DNA of 9,758 bases from Bdellovibrio sp. (GCA_019104905.1 JAHRXB010000031.1:1-9758); one strand, 5' to 3'; shown: positions 1-5,987, counted from the first letter of the stretch. Notes: generated by a model not told the origin, from the sequence alone. Numbers and translations: made by a program.

Positions 1-1
1 C

Positions 2-445
2 GATGTGGTTTCCTTTGGTGGGACCAAAAATGGTCTAATGATGGGGGAAGCCGTCGTCTTTCTTAATCACAACCTGGCCCAGGATTTTAAATACATCCGC
101 AAGCAAAGTTGTCAGCTTCCCTCAAAAACCCGCTTTATTGCTTGTCAGTTTCAGACCTACTTTACAGACGACCTCTGGAAGAGGATTGCGACCCATTCTT
201 ATGAAATGGCCCAGTATCTTTATAACTCAGTCAAAGATCTTCCCCAGGTGCAGGTGCGCGCGATCCCACAAAGCAACGCCGTCTTCGCCACGATTCCCTC
301 ATCTTGGGTGAAGCCACTTCGGGATCGTTATTTTTTCTATGTGTGGGACGAAAAAACATTTGAGTGTCGCTGGATGACCTCCTGGGACACCACTAAAGAA
401 GATATCGACGGATTTGTACAAGCTATCAAGGAGATCGCACGATGA
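2..445 (+). CDS. Threonine aldolase family PLP enzyme, 3' part (5' end outside window)
   Basis: This is a fold-type I PLP-dependent enzyme of the low-specificity L-threonine aldolase / beta-eliminating lyase family, which cleaves L-threonine or L-allo-threonine to glycine and acetaldehyde. The reading frame is open to the left edge, so an apparent GTG start at base 5 is internal. The visible part begins with DVVSFGGTKNG. The lysine encoded at 26-28 is the expected Schiff-base lysine, and SFGGTKNG followed by GEAVVF is the form seen in Pseudomonas-type threonine aldolases. The remaining roughly 120 residues fit the small C-terminal domain, and about 200 N-terminal residues should lie upstream. 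The stop overlaps the start of the tryptophan dioxygenase gene (ATGA at 442-445), which implies translational coupling. Substrate is not certain: the family also includes other amino-acid lyases, and the partner gene leaves room for an aromatic beta-hydroxy amino acid. Confidence 0.85.
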   Translation, partial: DVVSFGGTKNGLMMGEAVVFLNHNLAQDFKYIRKQSCQLPSKTRFIACQFQTYFTDDLWKRIATHSYEMAQYLYNSVKDLPQVQVRAIPQSNAVFATIPSSWVKPLRDRYFFYVWDEKTFECRWMTSWDTTKEDIDGFVQAIKEIAR

Positions 446-1521
446 AATATCCTCCGGTTCATTATCATCACTATCTGGGTTTGGACCCACTTTTATCCAC
501 ACAACATCGCAAAAGCGAAGAGTATGGAAAGCCCGCCCACGATGAAATGCTTTTTATCATCGTTCATCAGACTTACGAACTTTGGTTTAAGCAGATCATC
601 TTCGAACTGGATTCCGTTTTATCCGCGTTTCAAAAACCCCAGGTCGCTGAAACCGAGATGGGATTTGCCAGTGCTCGTCTTGAGCGAATCGTCAGCATCT
701 TAAAGCTGATCATCGGTCAGGTCGACGTGCTTGAAACCATGACGCCTTTGGATTTTCTGGATTTCCGTGACATGCTTTATCCCGCCTCTGGATTTCAAAG
801 TTTCCAGTGGCGTTTGATTGAAACCAAACTGGGATTGCGCATGGGAGATCGTCTGGCTTACAACCAGGCACCGTTCTATAAATCCCTGAGCGAAGATCAG
901 CAAAAGCAGATGCTGGATGTTCTGGACCAACCGTCTTTGTATGATTGCCTGGAAAAATGGTTGGAAAGAACGCCCTTTTTGCAGGGTGAAAACTTCAACT
1001 TCTGGGATTCTTATAAAGAGGCCGTCAATCGCATGTTCCAAGACGACCTCAATACCGTTAAAACTAATCCAAGATTATCAGACGATGACAAACAAAAAAA
1101 CCTTCAGGGCCTTGAGCAGACCCTGAAAAGTTTCGATGCCCTTTTTGACGAAACAGCCTATGAAAAACTTCGTCAAGAGGGACAGTTCCGCCTTAGCTAC
1201 AAGGCGATGCATGCCGCTCTCTTGATTCAGCTTTATCGGGATCAACCCGTCTTGCAAACTCCTTTCCGCATCATTCAGGCGTTGTTGGATATTGACGAGA
1301 CCATGACCACCTGGCGCTATCGCCATGCCTTGATGGCCCTCCGCATGTTAGGCCAGAAAATCGGCACTGGTGGTTCCAGCGGGCACAAGTACCTGGCTGA
1401 GGCCACTTCAAAACACAAGATCTTCGGCGACTTCTTTAATCTGACGACATTCTTTATCCCGCGTTCTCAAGTGCCGGCCCTGCCGAAGTCCATCGCGGAT
1501 AAAATGAATTTTCACTACTAG
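442..1521 (+). CDS. kynA: Tryptophan 2,3-dioxygenase, animal-like long form
   Basis: A cytosolic haem enzyme that opens the indole ring of L-tryptophan to give N-formylkynurenine, the first step of the kynurenine pathway. At 359 residues it is longer than the compact bacterial form (Xanthomonas, about 300) and nearer the animal enzyme (about 400). Visible motifs are HDEMLFI then HQTYELWF (distal His42), DFLDFRDML (substrate-carboxylate Arg109), SGFQS (Ser116), WRYRH (proximal haem ligand His295) and GTGGSSG (Thr309). These match human His76, Arg144, Ser151, His328 and Thr342, with nearly the same spacing. WLERTP, FNFW and the C-terminal FNLTTFFIPR also resemble the animal protein. All key residues are present, so it should be active. 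The start overlaps the stop of the upstream aldolase-family gene, with GGAG about 7 bases upstream inside that gene. No kynureninase or formamidase is in the window. Confidence 0.96.
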   Translation: MKYPPVHYHHYLGLDPLLSTQHRKSEEYGKPAHDEMLFIIVHQTYELWFKQIIFELDSVLSAFQKPQVAETEMGFASARLERIVSILKLIIGQVDVLETMTPLDFLDFRDMLYPASGFQSFQWRLIETKLGLRMGDRLAYNQAPFYKSLSEDQQKQMLDVLDQPSLYDCLEKWLERTPFLQGENFNFWDSYKEAVNRMFQDDLNTVKTNPRLSDDDKQKNLQGLEQTLKSFDALFDETAYEKLRQEGQFRLSYKAMHAALLIQLYRDQPVLQTPFRIIQALLDIDETMTTWRYRHALMALRMLGQKIGTGGSSGHKYLAEATSKHKIFGDFFNLTTFFIPRSQVPALPKSIADKMNFHY

Positions 1522-1530
1522 ATATTTTAT

Positions 1531-1555
1531 GGAGGAGCTTTTAGCTCCTCCTTTT
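1531..1555 (+). terminator. Intrinsic terminator of the aldolase/TDO unit, overlapping the thrS 3' end
   Basis: GGAGGAGC (1531-1538), loop TTTTA, GCTCCTCC (1544-1551), then TTTT and further T-rich sequence. The perfect 8-bp GC-rich stem begins 10 bases after the TDO stop. The right arm is also the last codons and stop of thrS on the other strand. On the minus strand the stem is followed only by ATAAAATATC, so it should work better for the plus-strand transcript. Confidence 0.85.
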
Positions 1556-2803
1556 GATTTTCTCTAGCAGCATATCTCGCAGTTTGGATGCCTCCATTTT
1601 TTCTGCCTTTCGCTGTCCCCGCTCCTGCACGCTCACACAACCTTGTGCTATCTCTTGATCCCCGATGATAACGACATAAGACACTTTGGCTTGCCAGGCT
1701 TCAGCGATTTTTCGCGACAAGGACTCAACGCGATCATCGACACGCACTCGCATAAAAGAATTATGTAACAGCAAGCGAGATTTTTCAGCCTCCTCGATAT
1801 GTCGATCCGCCAGAGGTAAAATTCGAATCTGCTCCGGAGATAACCACAGTGGCAAGGCCCCCTGATAGGCTTCAATTAAAAGCGCCACCATCCTTTCGTG
1901 GGAACCCAGCGGAGCCCGGTGAATTATCAAAGGATGTTCTCGCTCTCCAGCTTCATTAATGAAGGACAGATCAAAGCGTTCCGCACTAATGAAATCCAGT
2001 TGTACAGTAGAGGCACTTTCTTCTTTCCCGTGGATTGATTCCATCTGTATGTCGATCTTGGGTCCATAGAAAGCGGCTTCTCCGGGGGCCTCCACAAAGG
2101 GGAGATTGCTTTCGATTAAGACCTCTCTCAGAACATTTTCGGCCCATTGCCATTTTTCGGGAAAGGGCACGTACTTCTGGGATTTGTCGGACTCCCCGCT
2201 TTCCCATTTGGAAAGTCGAAGGTGATATTTGGAGATTCCTAAAATTCGATAGGCCTCCTGATACATTTTTAGAACCTTTAGAATCTCTTCTTTTACTTGA
2301 GATCGGCGGCAATAAATGTGGGCGTCATTTTGACAAAGACCTCGCACTCGCATCAGACCCGACAAGGCCCCCGAGCCTTCATAGCGATACACCTGCCCGT
2401 ACTCCGCCAAGCGCAATGGCATGTCTCTGTAACTTCTCAGTTGCGACGCATAGATCTTGTGATGATGCGGGCAACACATTGGTCGCAAACGAAAGCGCAC
2501 GTTGTCCAAATTCATTGAGGGATACATGGACTCTTCATAGTAAGGCAGATGGCCTGACTGATAATAAAGCTCTTCTTTGGCGATATGAGGACTTACGACA
2601 CGCTGATAGCCCGCTAAAAACTCCAGCTCCTTCATTAGCTTTTCCAGCTCTTCGCGAATCACCACACCGGCGGGAAGCCACAGTGGCAGACCGGCCCCCA
2701 CGGATTCATCGAGATGATAGTAAAAATGATTTTGATTTAATTCACGGTGATCCTTCAAGGCATGAGAAGGCCCCGCCTTACCGTGATCTTTGACGGAAGA
2801 CAT
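1541..2803 (-). CDS. thrS: Threonyl-tRNA synthetase lacking TGS and editing domains
   Basis: A class II synthetase that charges tRNA-Thr. The protein is 420 residues against about 640 for E. coli ThrRS and begins right at the catalytic core (DHREL at 18-22), so the TGS and N2 editing domains are missing. Core motifs: RPMCCPHHH with zinc ligand Cys111, YRYEGSGALSGLMRVRG (motif 2 Arg140/Glu142), NDAHIY (zinc ligand His162), AFYGPKID (245-252), IIHRAPLGSHER (zinc ligand His295, motif 3 Arg304). The anticodon-binding domain follows from about 325. Zinc and motif residues are intact, so aminoacylation is expected without cis-proofreading of Ser-tRNA-Thr. The ATG at 2803 has GGAG at 2810-2813, six bases upstream. 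A longer reading from TTG at 2824 lacks a ribosome site and was not chosen. It is probably a second ThrRS gene, with a full-length one elsewhere; a specialised or inhibitor-resistant copy is also possible. Confidence 0.93.
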   Translation of the reverse strand: MSSVKDHGKAGPSHALKDHRELNQNHFYYHLDESVGAGLPLWLPAGVVIREELEKLMKELEFLAGYQRVVSPHIAKEELYYQSGHLPYYEESMYPSMNLDNVRFRLRPMCCPHHHKIYASQLRSYRDMPLRLAEYGQVYRYEGSGALSGLMRVRGLCQNDAHIYCRRSQVKEEILKVLKMYQEAYRILGISKYHLRLSKWESGESDKSQKYVPFPEKWQWAENVLREVLIESNLPFVEAPGEAAFYGPKIDIQMESIHGKEESASTVQLDFISAERFDLSFINEAGEREHPLIIHRAPLGSHERMVALLIEAYQGALPLWLSPEQIRILPLADRHIEEAEKSRLLLHNSFMRVRVDDRVESLSRKIAEAWQAKVSYVVIIGDQEIAQGCVSVQERGQRKAEKMEASKLRDMLLEKIKRRS

Positions 2804-2870
2804 AAAATTCTCCAATTTTCCCAAGAGGGAAAATAAATAAAATTAATATTTAAAAACAGAAATCGCAAAA

Positions 2871-2884
2871 GTCGCTGTCGCGAC
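2871..2884 (-). promoter_or_regulatory. Hairpin with downstream T tracts in the thrS leader, possible attenuator
   Basis: On the minus strand, GTCGC, loop GACA, GCGAC (2884 to 2871) is followed directly by TTTT and, after a short gap, TTTCTGTTTTT. The stem has only five pairs but four are G-C. It lies about 70 bases before the thrS ATG, where an intrinsic attenuator would be placed. It could instead be a chance hairpin. Confidence 0.35.
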
Positions 2885-2897
2885 GATAAAAGATGAA

Positions 2898-2910
2898 ACC
2901 CCTACGGGGT
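2898..2910 (-). promoter_or_regulatory. Hairpin at the stop codon of the possible thrS leader peptide
   Basis: ACCCC, loop GTA, GGGGT on the minus strand is a perfect five-pair stem. Its 5' arm contains the second of two tandem Thr codons (ACC ACC) of the short ORF at 2902-2955, and its loop holds the first two bases of the TAG stop. A ribosome paused on those codons would prevent this hairpin from forming, the geometry expected of a leader-peptide attenuator. Confidence 0.35.
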
Positions 2911-2955
2911 GGTGATACGAACGCTATGAATAAGCTTAAAAAGGACGAAACTCAT
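2902..2955 (-). CDS. Possible 17-residue leader peptide upstream of thrS
   Basis: An ATG at 2955 opens a 17-codon frame reading MSFVLFKLIHSVRITTP before a TAG stop. The two adjacent threonine codons, preceded by an isoleucine codon, lie just before the stop and run into a hairpin, and a second hairpin with T tracts follows before thrS. This layout recalls the thr operon leader peptide of enterobacteria, although only two Thr codons are present. There is no Shine-Dalgarno sequence at the right distance; an AGGAGGG lies about 20 bases upstream. A -35/-10-like pair just upstream would make the transcript nearly leaderless. It may be chance. Confidence 0.25.
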   Translation of the reverse strand: MSFVLFKLIHSVRITTP

Positions 2956-2963
2956 AAAATCAG

Positions 2964-2992
2964 ACTATCACAGCCCTCCTTTTACCCGCCAA
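2964..2992 (-). promoter_or_regulatory. Candidate sigma70-type promoter for thrS
   Basis: TTGGCG (2992-2987) and GATAGT (2969-2964) are separated by 17 bases. Each matches the consensus at four of six positions. Transcription would start close to the ATG at 2955, giving a leader of about 150 bases before thrS. A second weak pair, TAGACA (3029-3024) with TAAATT (3005-3000), lies further upstream, so the true start is undecided. Confidence 0.3.
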
Positions 2993-3090
2993 TAAATAAA
3001 ATTTAGAGCTGCCATAAGGAAAGTGTCTAAACTCTGTACAAGTCAGTGAGAAAATTACTGGGCGACCGCCTTAGAATGCCTGTCGCTAGC

Positions 3091-3108
3091 AATGAAAGGC
3101 CTTTCATT
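3091..3108. promoter_or_regulatory. Perfect 18-bp palindrome, candidate operator of the C1 peptidase gene
   Basis: AATGAAAGG followed directly by CCTTTCATT forms an uninterrupted, exactly self-complementary 18-bp site. It ends 35 bases before the protease ATG and abuts a -10-like TATATC (3108-3113), so it would fill the spacer of that promoter. No good -35 box is visible at 3085-3090. A dimeric repressor or activator site fits better than a terminator, because there is no loop, no T run and no upstream gene. Confidence 0.5.
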
Positions 3109-3143
3109 ATATCTTGTCCCAGCAACTAACCTGAGGTCTTGCT

Positions 3144-3968
3144 ATGAATCTGGTCCGTTCTTTTTCTATCTGTCTTATCGCCTGTCTGGTTGGGGTTCCT
3201 GCGACCTATGCAAAACAAGTTGACCTCAGAGCCCTGCAAACTCCAGTGAAAAATCAAGGCGATCGGGACACCTGCGCCTATTTCGCGGTTTCTGCGTTAG
3301 TCGAAAGTGCGATCAAAAATCTCACGGGCACAGAGTACGATATTTCTGAAGAGTTTGAAATCTTCCGACACAAAGTGATTAAGCCCTGGCGCCCCGAAGT
3401 GGAGTTTGGAAGCACCTACGACCTGCTTCACGGTTTCGCACAAAGCCTGTTCTTCTATACCGAGGAATATCTGCCTTATCAAAAAAGCAGTCCTGACTTC
3501 ACGAAGCCGCTGTCCCCGTCCCAGTTAAGCTTCTACGACCTGCGCAGTCAGAAAATTCCCCAAGTGCAGCATCGCAGCCTTAAACCCAAAATGCTGACAC
3601 AGCTTTGGGTGAAGCGTCCTTGGTCGCAAATGTTCAAAGACGAACTGGATCAAAAAAGATCCGTGGTGACGACCCTCATGGTCTCGGTCCCCCATATCAA
3701 CGATCAAAAAGGCACCTTCACTTACAACGATGAGATCGCCAAAGAATGCACCGCAGGAAAGATTTCTTGCGGCGGCCATGCCGTTCTGATCGTCGGCTAT
3801 GACGATGAGCAGAAGGTCTTTATGTTCAAAAACTCCTGGGGCCCGGCCTGGGGACTGCAAGGGTATGGCTTTGTCACCTTTGAACATGTGGACCAGTTTT
3901 CAGCAGATTCCCTGACGGCCTATTTTGACAAAATGATAGACCCTTGGGTTCGCGTCACAAATCCCTAA
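3144..3968 (+). CDS. Secreted papain-like (C1 family) cysteine protease without propeptide
   Basis: A 274-residue peptidase C1 domain protein. Residues 1-23 form a signal peptide (basic start, hydrophobic stretch ICLIACLVGV, likely cleavage after TYA), so it is exported through Sec. The catalytic set is readable: VKNQGDRDTCAYFA has the oxyanion-hole Gln38 and nucleophile Cys44, GGHAVLIVGYD has His212, and FKNSWGPAWGLQGYGF has Asn230. The mature chain begins only about ten residues before the VKNQG motif, so the inhibitory I29-type propeptide of classical papains is absent. Papain's CGSCW is replaced by RDTCAY. A Cys pair (ECTAGKISC) lies just before the catalytic His and could form a disulfide. 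The start has GAGG seven bases upstream. A perfect palindrome before the gene suggests specific regulation. Degradation of external or periplasmic protein is the likely role; substrate unknown. Confidence 0.88.
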   Translation: MNLVRSFSICLIACLVGVPATYAKQVDLRALQTPVKNQGDRDTCAYFAVSALVESAIKNLTGTEYDISEEFEIFRHKVIKPWRPEVEFGSTYDLLHGFAQSLFFYTEEYLPYQKSSPDFTKPLSPSQLSFYDLRSQKIPQVQHRSLKPKMLTQLWVKRPWSQMFKDELDQKRSVVTTLMVSVPHINDQKGTFTYNDEIAKECTAGKISCGGHAVLIVGYDDEQKVFMFKNSWGPAWGLQGYGFVTFEHVDQFSADSLTAYFDKMIDPWVRVTNP

Positions 3969-3986
3969 CTCTTCCCATTTTTCGAC

Positions 3987-4016
3987 TTGCCAAATAGACA
4001 ATCCGACACAGATTAT
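3987..4016 (+). promoter_or_regulatory. Candidate sigma70-type promoter of htpG
   Basis: TTGCCA (3987-3992; five of six consensus bases) and GATTAT (4011-4016; four of six) are 18 bases apart, about 50 bases before the htpG start codon. No CIRCE inverted repeat and no clear sigma32 CCCCAT -10 element is visible here, so the heat control expected for htpG is not explained by a familiar site. Confidence 0.45.
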
Positions 4017-4025
4017 CCCTAAAAA

Positions 4026-4040
4026 CGCCCCTCGCGGGCG
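4026..4040 (+). promoter_or_regulatory. GC-rich hairpin in the htpG leader
   Basis: CGCCC, loop CTCGC, GGGCG is a perfect five-pair stem followed by ATGGGTTTATTTT and then the ribosome site CAGGAG (4054-4059). It could be a weak end signal for the protease transcript or a 5' structure of the htpG mRNA. The T run is not immediate, so a terminator is not well supported. Confidence 0.35.
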
Positions 4041-4064
4041 ATGGGTTTATTTTCAGGAGTCTCT

Positions 4065-5936
4065 ATGGCAAAACAGGTTCAAAGCTTTAATGCAGAAATC
4101 AAACAACTTTTAGATATCGTGATTCACTCTCTTTATTCACATAAAGAGATCTTTTTGCGCGAGTTGCTTTCCAACGCCTCGGACGCTATCGACAAACTCA
4201 AGTTCCAGTCCTTGACTCACCCCAGCCTTCTCCCCTCCGACTGGCAACCAACCATTCGTCTTTCCCCTGACGCCAGCACAAAGACCTTAAAGATCATTGA
4301 TAACGGTATAGGCATGACTCAAGAGGAAGTAGTCGAGTTTATCGGAACTATCGCCCGCTCGGGGGCTAAGGCCTTTATGCAGATGAATGCGGAAATGAAG
4401 ACCAAGCCTGAGCTTATCGGTCAGTTCGGTGTGGGTTTTTATTCGGCATTTATGGTTGCCGATAAAGTCACCTTGCACACTCAAAAAGCGGGCTCTAACG
4501 ATGGCACAGTGTGGGAATCCCAAGGAGATGGCACCTACAGTCTGGAAAGCGTTCCACGACCTGAAGGCACGGGAACAACTATCACTCTGCATCTGAAAGA
4601 GTTCCAGGAAGAAGAGGAAGTTCAGAACTTCACAGATGCTTGGGTTTTAAAATCGTTGGTAAAAAAGTACTCTGACTTTATCGCTCATCCTATCAAGATG
4701 AAGGGCGAAAAAGAGGACGAGACCTTGAATTCACAAAAAGCCCTGTGGCTTAAATCTCCCTCTGAAATCTCCAAAGAGGAATACAAAGAATTCTACCAGC
4801 ACCTCACTCATGACTGGAATGATCCTCTGCGCACGGTTCACTACAAAGCTGAAGGCACGATGGAGTTTAATGCGCTTTTATATCTGCCCGGTAAAAAACC
4901 TTGGAACTATAACATGCGCGATATGGAGTATGGACTCAGCCTCTACATCAAGCGCGTCTTTATCATGTCTGACTGCAAGGACCTGCTGCCGTCTTACCTT
5001 CGCTTTGTGAAGGGACTCGTCGATAGCAGCGACTTGTCGCTTAACGTGTCCCGCGAACTTTTGCAACAGGATCGTCAGGTTTCACAAATTCGTAAGAATG
5101 TAACCAACAAGGTTCTTGGCACCTTGAAAGATCTTTTAAGCAAAGAACGTACAGCTTATGAAGATTTCTGGACAGAGTTCGGCGCGACTTTGAAAGAGGG
5201 CTTGCCCAGTGATTCTTCTAACAAAGAGAAGCTTCAGGATCTTATTTTGTTCCACTCGACTTCTTCGGATAAGATGACGACTTTGGAAGAATACGTCACT
5301 CGCATGAAAGAGACGCAGAAAGATATCTACTATATCACGGGCGATTCTTTGTCTCAGGTTCATAACAGTCCTTATCTGGAAAAACTTAAAGAAAAGGGCT
5401 TTGAAGTTTTGCTTCTCGTAGACCCTGTTGATGAATGGGTGGTCAGCTCATTGACCGAGTTTAAAGGTAAGAAACTGCAATCCATCACTCGCGAAGGTCT
5501 TGATCTAGATACAGAAGAAGAAAAGCAGAAAAAAGCCGAAGAGAAAAAGCAGGCGGAAGATACTTTAAAGCCGGTTTTGGACTCTATGAAAAAGGCTTTG
5601 GCTGATGATGTGAAAGACGTCGTTTTATCAGACCGCCTGACTCAGACTCCGGCTTGTTTGGTTTCTTCTTCTCAAGATCCGTCGGCTCACATGCAGAAGC
5701 TGATGTCGCAAATGGGAAAAGAGTACTCGACTCCGGTGAAACGAATTTTAGAGATCAACCCCAAGCACCCCGTCTTCTCTAAGATGCTGAAGGCTTCTGA
5801 AGAGCAACAAAAGAAGTGGGCCGAGATTCTTTATGCACAGGCCCTTCTTACGGAAGGTTCAAGCCTTCCAGATCCTGTGAAGTTCTCGCAACAAGTCGCT
5901 GAACTGATGGTGCAGGCAGCGGAAGGTCAGCACTAA
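4065..5936 (+). CDS. htpG: Molecular chaperone HtpG (bacterial Hsp90)
   Basis: A cytosolic ATP-dependent dimeric chaperone that remodels client proteins, often together with DnaK. The 623 residues match E. coli HtpG (624). The N-terminal GHKL ATPase domain shows ELLSNASDAIDKL (catalytic Glu33, Mg-binding Asn37), DNGIGM (Asp79), IGQFGVGFYSAFMVAD (lid and glycine-rich loop) and GTTITLHL. The middle domain carries LNVSRELLQ with the ATP-contacting Arg. A lysine/glutamate-rich stretch (EEEKQKKAEEKKQAED) precedes the C-terminal dimerisation domain. The ATG at 4065 was chosen because CAGGAG lies five bases upstream and MAKQVQSFNAEIKQLL aligns with the family start. An in-frame ATG at 4041 lies in the leader hairpin region and would add eight unrelated residues. 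The gene has its own candidate promoter and terminator, so it is probably a single-gene unit. Confidence 0.97.
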   Translation: MAKQVQSFNAEIKQLLDIVIHSLYSHKEIFLRELLSNASDAIDKLKFQSLTHPSLLPSDWQPTIRLSPDASTKTLKIIDNGIGMTQEEVVEFIGTIARSGAKAFMQMNAEMKTKPELIGQFGVGFYSAFMVADKVTLHTQKAGSNDGTVWESQGDGTYSLESVPRPEGTGTTITLHLKEFQEEEEVQNFTDAWVLKSLVKKYSDFIAHPIKMKGEKEDETLNSQKALWLKSPSEISKEEYKEFYQHLTHDWNDPLRTVHYKAEGTMEFNALLYLPGKKPWNYNMRDMEYGLSLYIKRVFIMSDCKDLLPSYLRFVKGLVDSSDLSLNVSRELLQQDRQVSQIRKNVTNKVLGTLKDLLSKERTAYEDFWTEFGATLKEGLPSDSSNKEKLQDLILFHSTSSDKMTTLEEYVTRMKETQKDIYYITGDSLSQVHNSPYLEKLKEKGFEVLLLVDPVDEWVVSSLTEFKGKKLQSITREGLDLDTEEEKQKKAEEKKQAEDTLKPVLDSMKKALADDVKDVVLSDRLTQTPACLVSSSQDPSAHMQKLMSQMGKEYSTPVKRILEINPKHPVFSKMLKASEEQQKKWAEILYAQALLTEGSSLPDPVKFSQQVAELMVQAAEGQH

Positions 5937-5955
5937 AGCATATTCTTACATAAGT

Positions 5956-5981
5956 AAAAGGGGCCCGAACAGGCCCCTTTT
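5956..5981. terminator. Bidirectional intrinsic terminator between htpG and bcp
   Basis: AAAAGGGGCC (5956-5965), loop CGAACA, GGCCCCTTTT (5972-5981) is a perfect 10-bp stem with T runs on both strands. It starts 19 bases after the htpG stop and lies 6 bases past the bcp stop on the other strand, so it should end both convergent transcripts. Confidence 0.9.
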
Positions 5982-5987
5982 GCTTTC

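Larger units (their letters stand above)
2804..3143. other. Divergent intergenic region between thrS and the C1 peptidase gene
   Basis: A 340-bp region that should carry promoters for both divergent genes. On the thrS side it holds a possible short leader ORF (2902-2955) and two hairpins (2898-2910 and 2871-2884). On the protease side it holds a perfect 18-bp palindrome (3091-3108). The sequence close to thrS is very AT-rich (2820-2865). No T-box-like structure or tRNA gene was seen. A 26-codon plus-strand ORF at 2926-3006 has no convincing ribosome site. Confidence 0.7.

Noticed and set aside
2035..2793. A 252-codon plus-strand open frame antisense to thrS
   Set aside because: It lies wholly within a clear thrS gene, reads as arginine/proline-rich sequence with no recognisable domain, and has no convincing ribosome site. 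It is a shadow of thrS codon use.
2804..2824. Longer thrS start at TTG 2824
   Set aside because: No Shine-Dalgarno sequence precedes it, whereas the ATG at 2803 has GGAG six bases upstream, and the extra seven residues match nothing in the family.
2926..3006. A 26-codon plus-strand ORF in the thrS/protease intergenic region
   Set aside because: It has no good ribosome site or recognisable sequence and runs opposite to the possible thrS leader, so it is not supported as a gene.
3091..3108. The AATGAAAGG palindrome as a terminator
   Set aside because: It has no loop, no following T run and no upstream gene to end on either strand, so an operator is the better reading.
4041..4064. Upstream in-frame ATG for htpG at 4041
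   Set aside because: The sequence before it is the GC hairpin rather than a ribosome site, and CAGGAG is correctly placed for the ATG at 4065, which aligns with other HtpG proteins.
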